Under the pieces are notes generated by a model that did no database searches, had not been told where the DNA came from, and was given only the letters and a program-made list of their open reading frames with translations. A stretch of DNA of 64,000 bases from Panicum virgatum (Eukaryota > Streptophyta > Magnoliopsida > Poales > Poaceae), in NCBI RefSeq assembly GCF_016808335.1, contig NC_053148.1, positions 46,206,930 through 46,270,929 of the forward strand, given 5' to 3'. Positions within the stretch are counted from its first letter, which is position 1, and every line of letters begins with the position of its first letter. Positions 23,218 to 33,202 of this stretch are shown here, piece by piece. Made by a program: the position numbers and the translations under genes.

Positions 23218-23945
23218 TAGGTGTAATAGTTGGGCACTATATGACTGAATTCAGATGTTTGTGTGTTGTATGCTACCTATATGACTGAAGTTCTGTGGTT
23301 ATTCAGACTAGTTATTAGTTTTCTGTTGAAGTTGCATATTTACTTTGTGAGTGGACTAATTTTCGTATGTGTGATGAGTGGACTGAAGTTCTGTTGAAGT
23401 TGCACCATATTCTGCTACTCGATTTGTTAGTGAAATGCACAGAAGCTCAGCGCTGAAAAATAGAAGTAATAAGAACTTTTCATTCAGGACATACACAGGT
23501 CCAATAAGGGTGGCCTCATCTTTGCACCATTCACTTACATAGGAAACAAAATCAATACATCTGAAATCAAGGCACCATCGCTCAGCTCATATACTGACTG
23601 ATTGTATGTAGCAAACTGAAAGTAATAAAAGGACACTTAATACTATAGACTGAAGTTCATTCTCAGAGATGCTCCATGGCACACCTTCCTTTCCAAAATA
23701 CATGTAGCAACCTGGTTTCTGGGCAACCAAAATACATGTAGCAACCTGCTCCATGGCACACCTTCCTTTCCAAAATTCTCAGAGATGCTCCTGCACAAAA
23801 GAATGTGATCATACATACTTGCATTAGCTAACAATGTCAAATAAAATTTAAGAGATCCAAAATACATGTTATTGAAAATTTAAAACTAACCTACTGAGCC
23901 CCGAACTTGCTCCAAATGTGCTCTATCAGATCAGCCTTGAGCTGT

Positions 23946-25272
23946 TCATTTGCTGGTCGGCTTTGGATTTGCCGGGTGTCGTGCAATCAATTGACGAACT
24001 TCTGCAACGTTTCTATTAGGATCTAACGTTGGCGTTGTTGCGCCGTCATAATCTTCAATTCTTAGCTCCTCCATCCCATTCTCATAATCAATACCCATAT
24101 TATGCAGAATGATTATACAATCAACTATATACTTTAGGGCTACTGTCTTAAACCTCCTAGCTGGTCCTTTTATGATTGCATACTTTGCTTGCAGCACACC
24201 AAATGCACGCTCCACATCCTTTCGGTATGCTGCTTGTTTAAGTGTAAAGTACTTGTGCTTATTGCTTTGAGGGCTAGAGACACCATTGATCAAAGTAGCC
24301 CAAGAAGGATAGATACCATCGGCAAGATAATAACCCGTATCATAATCCCTCCCGTTAACCTTGAATTTCACTGCAGGTCCAATGCCCCTGGCAAGGTCGT
24401 CAAACACTGGCGATCGATGTAAGACATTAATATCATTACAAGATCCTGGCATGCCAAAGAATGCATGCCAAATTCTAAGGTCATAGCTTGCTACAGCCTC
24501 AAGAATAATTGTGGGTTTCTTGAAATGACCCCTATACTGGCCGTGCCAAGCTGTAGGGCACTTCTCCCACTCCCAATGCATACAATCAATACTACCGATC
24601 ATACCAGGGAAACCCTCTCTCTTCAGCTTTCTGAAGAAGCCTAGCAATATCTTCAGCATTGGGTGGCCTAAGATATGATTTCCCATAGAGCTCAACTATT
24701 GTCCTAGTGAATTCATCGACACACTCAAGGATCGTGCTCTCTCCCATACGAATATAGTCATCAAGCCGGTCCGCAGGCCCTCCATATGCAAGCATACGCA
24801 ATGCAGCAGTTACCTTCTGAACTGTGGCGAACCCCGGTAGGCCTGCAGCGTTGACTTTCCTTTGGAAGTACTTGTTCTTGGCTGAAACAGCATGACAAAT
24901 GTCAAGGTACATAGCTGTGGACATTCGGAAGCTGCAGACAAAGGTATGATTCATTAAACAATGCCTATGAGTCATTAAACAGAGCATTTCGCACTAGAAA
25001 ACTACAAAGAACTATGAAAGGAACAACACTAACCGGCGACGAAAGAACTTCTCGCCATAGACAGGGCGATCGACAAAATAATCCATCATCAGCCTCCAAT
25101 AGCCGCTGTACCTATCCCTGGGTACTATCTCCCTCCCAATTACAGAGCCACGGTGAGGGCGTTCTTCCTCCTCCACAATAATCTGGAGTATTGTTGCTGC
25201 AGTAGTAATCTCTTCATGGGCGTCGAACTGCCGTGACAAGAGTTCACACGCTCTTTTCCTTCTCCAGGCCAT
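23946..25272 (-). pseudogene. Harbinger transposase (HARBI1-like, DDE), one frameshift
   Basis: On the minus strand exon 1 begins MAWRRKRACELL at 25272 and ends FFRRR at a GTTAGT donor near 25035. After an intron of about 100 bp the protein resumes FRMSTAMYLDICHAV and runs to EDIARLL near 24640. A shift of frame there leads to REGFPGMIGSIDCMHWEWEK, which holds the first catalytic Asp. NDINVLHRSP (second Asp) and DVERAFGVLQAKYAII (catalytic Glu) follow, and the protein ends NPKPTSK. The order and spacing match plant PIF/Harbinger transposases of roughly 400 residues. Apart from the break near 24620-24640 the frame is open, so this copy decayed recently or carries a sequence error. Confidence 0.88.
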
Positions 25273-25309
25273 TCTACACTCAAACAATGATGAAAATTCA
25301 GGTAAACAG

Positions 25310-25617
25310 TTAGGGTTCTTGCCCAAACAATATATTCCCTTTATAAATCCAATCTATATTATATCCATGGCTGGTCCTTGCCCAAACTGAACTGAGGAAT
25401 AGTATGTTTCAGAAAAACCATGTCACAAGATGCAGCAGTGCCAGGTTTGTTCTTCAGCTGCACACAACAACACCAATCAATTTCAACAAAGGAACAACTA
25501 ATCGAACCGATTCACAACAAATTCGTTAGGGTTCTTGCCCAAAACATATTTTCCCTTTATAAATCCAATCAATTTCAACAAAGGAACAACTAATCGAACC
25601 GATTCACAACAAATTCG
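25310..25617. repeat. Interleaved segmental duplications in the Harbinger terminal region
   Basis: A segment starting TTAGGGTTCTTGCCC occurs at about 25310 and 25528. A segment of about 50 bp, CAATTTCAACAAAGGAACAA onward, occurs at about 25475 and 25567. The order A-B-A-B suggests one tandem duplication of roughly 100-200 bp followed by deletion. Confidence 0.8.
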
Positions 25618-26011
25618 TGGATATGAAGCCCTTTTCTTACCTCAATCCGATGCTCTAGCGCTCCAATGCCAACTCTGTCCGCCGCCTCTACGATTTTTGC
25701 CGCACTCGTCCAAGCCGCCGATGCCTTCCAGAGCCGCGACGACGCCGACGTGTGCCGGGCACGGACAGCAGCCTTCACCAGCCGATCTCTTCGCTGCAAC
25801 CCCTCCACCCTCCAGCACGGGCCTCTGGCGGCCTCCGCCCTCCAGCGCCCTCCGCTCCAGCGCTCCAACTGGCGGGAGCCAACCGACTGTTTTGCGAGGC
25901 CGCGCGCTGCTGGAAGGGGCTTCCTTAATCGCGATGCGGGTACTGGTTTACGGTGCGGATCGGATCCGTTTTACCGATTCGCAACCGCGAGCTGCTGGAA
26001 ATAGTTTTACA

Positions 26012-26369
26012 AGACCATGCCTTCCTTTTGCATGGGATGCACGCCGCGGCGGCTCCGCCAGTGCACCCGGGACCCTAACAACACTCAGGTCTGAGGCGAC
26101 CAACGGCAACGGCCCACGCGAGCAGATGCATTGTAAGCAAGCAGCACTCGTGGCCGTGGTCCAGAGGAAGAGGCCACTCTCCTTTCCGCTCGCCTCCCAC
26201 TGGCGGCATACTACTGAACTTCGGTGCGGGCGTCGTTGTCGGCGCGCGGATCCCGACACCTCCAGTTCGATATGCATGCGGCCGGGGCGATGCCTATCGT
26301 AGTCCTAGCCACCGCCAGTCAGTCAGCCAGTGGCAACGGCGGGCTAGCAGTAGCACGGGAATTCAGAAT
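26012..26369. other. GC-rich flank between Harbinger and the next solo LTR
   Basis: No gene is supported. Overlapping open frames on both strands reflect composition. Confidence 0.5.
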
Positions 26370-26374
26370 ACAAC

Positions 26375-28994
26375 TGTAACACCCGGTTTTAAGGATAAAA
26401 CCGAATGCATAGCTATATGTATGTCAGGATCAAGTTTCATACATATAGAGACATTATAAGTGAATAATCAGTAACAATATCACGTAAAAGAAAAAAAAAC
26501 AACAAATAAAAAATTATCAGAGTTATACAGCTTATACTAGAAACGGAGACTCCAAACTTCACAGGCAATCGACTAGGGGTTGCGTACGCCTAGAACTCAG
26601 CATCATCTTCAAAATCTTTATACACCTTCTCCTTCTGAGCAGCAGTAAGCAAGGGTGAGTACACTTATGGTTGGTACTCAGCAAGTCTATAAGAAATAAC
26701 CAGAAATGTGATTTATATCCATCTTTAAGTTTATTAATCATGTGAGAGTCTAAGCCGCTCTTGACCGTGAGCACGGCTAATCGGTTAGTTTTAACTCTGC
26801 AGAGGTTGTACACTTTCACCACAATTCACGTAAAAGTTCCGAAGAACTTTGAACCCAACCACGCATATGTGCTGATCAGGCACAATACTACACTTCCGAG
26901 GTGTGATTGCATAGGGACACTACGAGGCCTTTACAAAGAATCCCTATATGTATGTGTTGGTCCCTGCCGTTGCGGTCCCTCAGAAGACACAGGTTCCTTC
27001 ACCCGCTCCACAACACAAACTCATAACCACCAAGCGAAACAACCCCAACACAACATATAGTTCATCTAATTACTTAGCCAAGATCAGAGCCATATAGTAT
27101 TGTGGTTGTACGGTTTTTTTGGGTGGTTTCCATGTTCCAATTAAATCATATCATCTTGTAAATAAAGCATAGATAGAAGTATGGTTAGGGTCACTTGCCT
27201 TTCTCCAATGAAAAGCTACTCTTACTGCTCTTCAGCTTTTGCTCACTTGCAATTCTTGATCTTCAATCTTTGAATGGCGATCCTTCTACTCGAGGCGATC
27301 AACGAGCAACCATACAAAGCAAACAAAAAGATACAACTAAGAACATTACACCATAACAAAAGAAAGGCTTTAAAAGAACATACTAAAGGATAGGGCTCGT
27401 TGCTACGGTTACGAGAGCGCAAGAAACACGGAAAACGAAGCTAGGACGTGGAAACTATGGGATAAACAATGAGTAAGGATTTAGTCGCGATTAACCAAAG
27501 GGTTAAGGACTAATTGAAAATATTTGCAAGACACAGAAAACTGTGCTCACAGACGATAACAAGGTGATAAATCTCTTGCACACGTCACAAGGATCACGTG
27601 AGCGCAAGAATCGATGATAACGGAGTTAAAACGAAGAAGTTATGGCTAAAACAGAGTTCTAGGGGCTCATTTGTGAAGAAACAGAGCTTCCAGGGGCTAG
27701 ATCTGAAGAAACCAGGGACCTAAATATAATTAAACCCTAAACTTGGGGGTTAGCGTGCAAAACAGTAGCTCAAGGACGGCGGGTTTTATTTGACAAAAAG
27801 GCAAGGGCTAAATTGAAAAGAAAAGGGCTTTTACGTAAATACTTTTGAACTAACGTGGAGCGCGGGTTGATTTCAAGAAAACTGAGGGGCTCTTATGAAA
27901 AAAAAACACCTAGGGTTGACCGGTATTGACTAGGCTTGACTTGGTTTAGATCTAATCCGGGCCACTCGATCTAGATCCGACGGCTGGGGAGGCTCGGGGC
28001 GAGCTGGCGGCGGCGCTGAGCTGCCGGCGGCGAGGCTGGCGGCGGGGTCGCCGGCGTAGGCCAAAACGGCCGTCCGGGGCTCGTTTTTTAGCGAGGCTAG
28101 AACGGGGAGCACGAGCGCGGCGCGGGCGATTGACCTAGGGCATCTGCGCGGTGTATTGGCGCGCGGACAGAGCTCACGGCGGCGAGTGGCGGAGCGGCAA
28201 CGCCGGCGAGCAAAATCGCGGGGAGAAAAACGAGACCGCGAGGAAGAACGGGTTGGCGAGCTTCACAACCTCGACGCGAAGCTACTGGGCGGCGAACTTG
28301 TTGACGGGAAGCAGTGGAACGGCGTCGCGGCGGCGGCGGGCTCCGAGAGCTTCACAAGGCGGCGCGGCTAGGGTTTTGGCGCACAGTAGAAGGCGGCGGC
28401 TTCGGGTTGGGCTTCAAGGGGGCGCGCGCGGCCGCTATTTATAGGGGCGCACGGCCCCTTGGCGTGCGGGCCACGAAGGCCACGGCGTGGCTGGGTCAGA
28501 CTCCACCGGGAGTCCGGCTCCGTCACGAGGTCGGGGGCGACCCCGACAGGCGGGGTCCCTCTGTCGGTGGGCTGCGGGAGGGGGAGGACGGGACGGGCTG
28601 GGCCGACGGGAAGAGAAGGAAAGCGGAGCAGGCCGGGCCGGGAGAGAGAGGAAAAAGAAACTGGGCCGGGCGAAGGGGTTTTGGGCCGCGGGAAAGAAAG
28701 AAAAAGAGAGGGAGGGAGAGAGAAAGTTGAGCCGACTGGGCTGAAAAGAGGAAGGGGGTAAAGGAAAGGCTTTTCCATTTTTGAAATGATTCAAACATAT
28801 TCAATTTAAATTCAAACTCAAACGAATTCAAATTTAAATTGAATAACAAACAATAAAAAATGCACTGCAGCATGAATGTAAAACAAACCAAACAACATCA
28901 ATTAATTTTTTTGAAAATTTACCAATATTTATTTTCTCTTACACTAAATTTCCTGTGAAAAAAACAAATGTTGGCAAAAATTCAGGGTGTGACA
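26375..28994 (+). mobile_element. Solo LTR, family E (2620 bp), TSD ACAAC
   Basis: It begins TGTAACACCCGGTTTTAAGG and ends CAGGGTGTGACA, with ACAAC at 26370-26374 and 28995-28999. The terminal TGTAACACCC / GGTGTGACA pair is common in plant Gypsy-type LTRs. A long GC-rich 3' half (27950-28770) precedes an AT-rich end. A TATTTATA stretch at about 28434-28441 could be the promoter. No interior domain is left, so it arose by LTR-LTR recombination. Assignment to Gypsy is inferred from the ends only. Confidence 0.88.
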
Positions 28995-28999
28995 ACAAC

Positions 29000-29216
29000 A
29001 TGCATCGAGCTTGCGACGTGCACCTCCACAAAGCTAGCTTTATTGCCAATTGCTGCCTAACTTTAACAGGACCTTGTATATCTTTACTTCTTTAGATATT
29101 TTGGGGGTGGCGTGGATTATTCTTGTTCCCCGGCCGGAGATGCACACGGCGGCGGTAACCTTTACAGAGCAATATCTATCGCTGCCAAAAACAAAAATGG
29201 CATATATATAGGAGTA

Positions 29217-29278
<62 letters not shown>

Positions 29279-29840
29279 GGCATAGTATTAGTATAGTAGT
29301 AACGCGACCTTAATACTATGTGGTGCGCTGATGCTGTGTCTAGGACAGGACGATTATATTTCACACATGGTCAGGTAATATTCAGGTGAAGTGAACTGAT
29401 AGCTAGCTAGACAACCTCTGCAATGTCTTTCTCTCCCGTTACTCATGGTAATTGCACAATCGTTGAAGAAATATTGCGAGTTACAAAACCCCCCATGTAT
29501 GATCATCAGTGACCGTTAACCAATTATCACATTTTTATTCTATGCCCCTGCCTGAGAAAATATTTCCTTGTTTTTCTCGAACACGAAAATAATTCCTTGT
29601 TCAAAAATTCTTATTTACTGGTGATTACAATTACAAAAACAGAGACATATTAATGGAAATGCTAAGCCCCGTACATTGCCGACACCTCTAGTCACCTAAA
29701 TAGCTAGACAACGCCACGTCAAAACATGGAGACTGGTGTTTTATATAGTAATAAGTAAGAACAACACACATTACATGACTTGTTATGATTCTCAGACTCA
29801 GGCATGATCGATTTCTTCAACAAGTGTACGGTGTGTATGT
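29000..29840. other. Intergenic DNA with a TA microsatellite
   Basis: No gene or complete element is recognised. The region contains a long (TA)n tract and mixed-composition sequence. Confidence 0.55.
29218..29275. repeat. (TA)n microsatellite, about 29 units
   Basis: An uninterrupted TA dinucleotide repeat. The Tyr/Ile-rich open frame across it on the minus strand is an artefact. Confidence 0.95.
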
Positions 29841-29845
29841 GTATC

Positions 29846-30949
29846 TGTCGTGGTGCTGCAAACCACAGCCGGGTGGCGGAAGGCACCCGCCCTAGCCCAG
29901 AGGGTGTGTACTCGGGGGTTAGCTAGTCTTAGATCAATCTTCCTCAAGAACTCGATGAACACAACGGGATTTAGAGTGGTTCGGGCCGCCGGAGCGTAAT
30001 ACCCTACGTCCACTGTGTGTTGTATTGCCTTCCACGAGAGTGAGAGGGTGCGAGAGTTTTTGCCTGTCTGGATTGTGTAGATGATGTGTGAACCTCCTGT
30101 GTTCTAGCGGGCGTGCTCTCCCTTTTATATGTCCAAGGGGAGCACGTACACTGAGCGGGGCCCCGACATGTGGACCCGGCGATGTATTATAAACTACACT
30201 TTGGCCTTCAATGGCTCAGATCCGGAGATCTTGTCGTCGGCTTCTGTGCGTAGCTTCTGACCAGGGATGGTCTTGAGTTGTCCTGTCAGAGTAGAGTCTA
30301 GCCTTTGCAGTCGCGCGTCGAGGTCACGATGAAGCGCCGAACTACTGACTCAGTCCACTGTAGCAGCGTGCACTGTTGCTTCAGTCAGTAGCTGGTCATC
30401 ATGACTCGTCGCTCATGCGCGCAGCGCTGAGTCTTTAATGCTTGTCTCGGTATCTGGCGATCCACAGTGTGGACTGACAAAAGCTGCCCCGTGCCCAGAG
30501 GCAGCAGATCCCGCCTCAACCACTCGCACTTAATGCGGGTGGGTGAGGGAGCTTCCAGCGGAAGGCTGGCGCCCGCGCCCGCGTCTGCGTGACACGTGGC
30601 GGCTCCGGACCCCACCCGAGCAGCTTGCTGAGCCGAGAGCTCACGGGGGTCCGGGTAGCCACGTGGAGGTCCCGGACCTGCCTGCGGGAGTCCGGATGGC
30701 ACGTGGAGGTCCCGGACCCGCCTGCGGGGGTCCGGGTCCGCGGCCACAGGTGCTGAGCATTTCCACCTCTGGGACACGTGGTGACACCGGACCCGTCCCC
30801 AAACGGGAAGCGGGTCCGGAACCGTTGGTCCGGTGAGATGGAGTCGGAACCCAGGAATCCGGCTGCTCAGCTCCTTAGGGCGTAGTTACGGATAACTACG
30901 CGAGTCTTGGCACAGTAGGAGTGGGTACCCCAGTTGTAGGGTACCGACA
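29846..30949 (-). mobile_element. Solo LTR, family B (1104 bp), TSD GTATC
   Basis: It begins TGTCGTGGTGCTGC and ends GGGTACCGACA on the + strand. GTATC is present at 29841-29845 and 30950-30954. It is homologous, in reverse orientation, to the split copy at 50827-57603. The promoter side (about 30540-30800) has a two-unit repeat of about 40 bp with CACGTG G-box cores. A minus-strand TATA (CCTTTTATATGTCC on +) lies at about 30120-30135. Confidence 0.92.
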
Positions 30950-31313
30950 GTATCGTATCGTCCAAGCATTTGTTCGCATCTCGGTACGCATCGAAATGCG
31001 ATAAGTCGTGAACCTGGGGGGCAAAATGCAAGAAAGGCGTTAGCAAAAGCACCCCTCCCCGTCCTCCTGCCCGGTGTAGCGATGTAGCGAAAATGGCCTC
31101 TCATGCCATATTTCAATATAATGTTTTGGCGATTGATGACACACACAACACTTGGACTAATACAATTGTTAAGATGACAATTCTCAGGCTTTTAGGTTCA
31201 AGTGATGACAAAGAGAAGATAGGCGTAGCTAGGCCCAAAGGGCCGCCCCTACGGAGGTTCCGCTGACGAAGAAATCCAAGTCGAAAAGATCAAGACGAAG
31301 CAAATTTGCTATC

Positions 31314-31735
31314 ACCGGTTAAACCGATGATGAGCAAATTTGTACTCATCGGTGCAATGAACTTGGCACCGGATTAACCGACGTTGGGTGTTTTACACTC
31401 GTCGGTGCATTGACTTGGAGTACACCAGGCTAGGGTTTTACACCAGTTGAACCGACGCTAAAGAAATTGCATACGTCGGTGCATTGACAGATGAAGACAG
31501 AGGAAAATCTATACACCGGTTAAACCGACGATTGTGTCTTTGTGAACGTCGGTGCAGTTGTCCAGAGAGTTAGTTTTTCAGCAACTACACTCACCGGTTA
31601 AACCGATGCTGCATCGGTTGATTACGTCGGTCGATTGAGGTAGCCGTTGAAGTATAACGGCTAGTTGGGAAATGCACTCACCGGTTAAACCGGTGATGAC
31701 AAAAATGGGAGCATCGGTTTAACCGATGATAGCAG
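31314..31735 (+). promoter_or_regulatory. Array of paired CACCGGTTAAACCGAYG / CGTCGGTGCA motifs in the U3
   Basis: At least seven copies of a near-palindrome of the form CACCGGTTAAACCGACG occur in about 420 bp. Several are followed about 18 bp later by the inverted half-site CGTCGGTGCA(T/G)TGA, so CCGACG...CGTCGG can pair. The array ends about 45 bp before the TATA stretch at 31782. Arrays of the same motif are present in the other family A copies. The position upstream of the TATA suggests a transcription-factor array, but the factor is unknown. Confidence 0.75.
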
Positions 31736-31779
31736 TTTTTGTCAGCCTTTTTCCAACGGCTAGTTTGGGGTGTGTGGGC

Positions 31780-31790
31780 TATATATATGC
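31780..31790 (+). promoter_or_regulatory. TATA box of LTR family A
   Basis: CTATATATATGCC lies directly after the U3 motif array and before the conserved transcribed part. The same element is seen reversed at about 3231-3246. Confidence 0.65.
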
Positions 31791-32574
31791 CACCCCACGG
31801 CTCATTTGAGAGTGCTGAAGACCATACAAACATACAAGAGTAAAAGATCATCTCCAACCATCCTAGAGCTTCATTGTACATCATATAGGCTTAAGCACAC
31901 TTGTGAGAGTGCTCAGTGCTTGTAATAGGGATTAGTTCTTGCGAGAGCTCCCTTTAGAGAAGCCTTGCTGCGGCAAGCAACTTGTGATCCGTCGTGTGAC
32001 CCTCCGTCTTGGTGTGGAGTGGCAACGACACTTTATGCGGGGGAAGAGGAGGTCCCCTCCTTGGTGGAGAAGCTCCGTAGTGGATTACGGCCGGGTGACC
32101 AAGAGAGACGGTGGCGGTGCACGAGACTCGGTGTCTTAGGGGCACTTTCCTTTGCTTGCCGGCATCTCCTTGGTGGCGTAGTGCAAGACGGTGATCGGAA
32201 GAGCCTCGGTGTCCCGTGGACGTAGGTGTTTATGCCGAACCACGTTACATGACCGTGTCTACTCGGGAGTTTGCATCCCTCTTGCACTTACATCTTTACT
32301 TACCGCATTACGTTTCCGCATTTACTCTACCTTGCATACATTTACTTTCCTAGTTAGTTTGATTAGGATTAGCTAGGTTGCAAGTTTTTTAGGGGTAAGT
32401 AGAGAGTAGTATAGATAAACCTTAGTCATAACTAGCATGTGTAGGACGTGTTAGGTTTATCTTATGCAAGTAGTTTGAGCCATAGGTTAAAAAGCGATTG
32501 GCGACCCTATTCACCCCCTCCCCTCTAGGGTCGGACACCCCGGTGATCCTTACACCCGGCCGCTGCTCCGGAGC

Positions 32575-33090
32575 AAGGTTCACCTAACCGGTGGGAACCG
32601 GTCCGGCCCGATTCCGGTTTGGGCCGGTATCAAACCGGACCAAATTCAAAATTTAAATTTAAATTCAAAAAAATGAAAAATTCCCAAAAAATTCCTAAAA
32701 ATACTTTATTTAGTATAGTTTGCGGGGATTTGAAGTTAAACAAAAAAACGTGCATACAAAAATATACAAATATAATGTAATAGTAGTACAAAAGAGGGTT
32801 GGAGGGTTCATTTAGACTAAAATATGTTATACAAACATTTATTTAATATACTTTGCGGGCATTTGAATTTAAACCAAAAAAGAAAAAAATTGAATTTGAC
32901 CTATTACCAGTCAAACCGACCGATTACCAGCCAAACCGACCGGTATAACCGACCGGTATACCGGTACGAACCAGTTGAACGACGAAGTTTGAATTCAAAT
33001 TTAAATTTGACCGGTTCCGACCGGTAACCGGCCGGACAGTATAACGGAACCGGACTCCTCCGGTTTGGCCGGACTGGTCGCAAAGATAAA
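32575..33090. repeat. CCGG-rich inverted-repeat element remnant
   Basis: The ends are rich in ACCGGT/CCGGTT words. Both arms contain an AAATTTAAATT-type stretch next to CCGGTT-rich DNA in inverted order, with AT-rich DNA between. The right part has tandem GACCGGTATAACC-like words. It looks like an old inverted-repeat transposon or satellite-like piece. It ends about 110 bp before the first codon of the RING-CH gene, so it may form part of that gene's promoter. Confidence 0.5.
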
Positions 33091-33202
33091 CCCTTCTCCG
33101 GAGCCGCCCAACAAGACCTCCACCAGTCCCCACACCACTTGCCCTCCCTCTTCCTCCTCCCTCCTCTCTCTCTTCCTCCCCCTCGTACTCATCGAATCCT
33201 AC

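Larger units (their letters stand above)
20950..26006. mobile_element. PIF/Harbinger transposon with two convergent ORFs, TSD TTA
   Basis: The left end is GGCTGTTTCCAGCAGCTC. The right end, reverse complemented, is AACTATTTCCAGCAGCTC, identical over the last 13 bases. TTA flanks both sides (20947-20949 and 26007-26009). It carries both canonical genes, a Myb/SANT-like ORF1 on the + strand (21982-23217) and a DDE transposase on the minus strand (25272-23946), facing each other. Both have frame breaks. The element is about 5.06 kb, a normal size for an autonomous PIF-type element. Confidence 0.92.
31075..32554 (+). mobile_element. Solo LTR, family A (1480 bp), TSD CCCGG
   Basis: It begins TGTAGCGATGTAGCG and ends GGTGATCCTTACA. 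CCCGG flanks it at 31070-31074 and 32555-32559. The first 8 bases are duplicated compared with the 2419 copy (TGTAGCGA repeated). It matches the LTR of the gag-only element in the opposite direction, so its transcription would run rightward. It is the best-preserved family A LTR for reading the U3 motif array and TATA. Confidence 0.93.

Noticed and set aside
28151..28794. Open frames with Glu/Arg/Lys-rich proteins
   Set aside because: They lie inside solo LTR E, whose boundaries and TSD are clear. GGGAGAGAG purine runs create the frames.
29176..29364. Minus-strand frame of Tyr/Ile repeats
   Set aside because: Translation of the (TA)n microsatellite.
31314..31735. Regularly spaced repeats resembling a CRISPR array
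   Set aside because: Repeats are imperfect palindromes with variable spacing within a plant LTR U3, with no cas genes. CRISPR arrays are prokaryotic.
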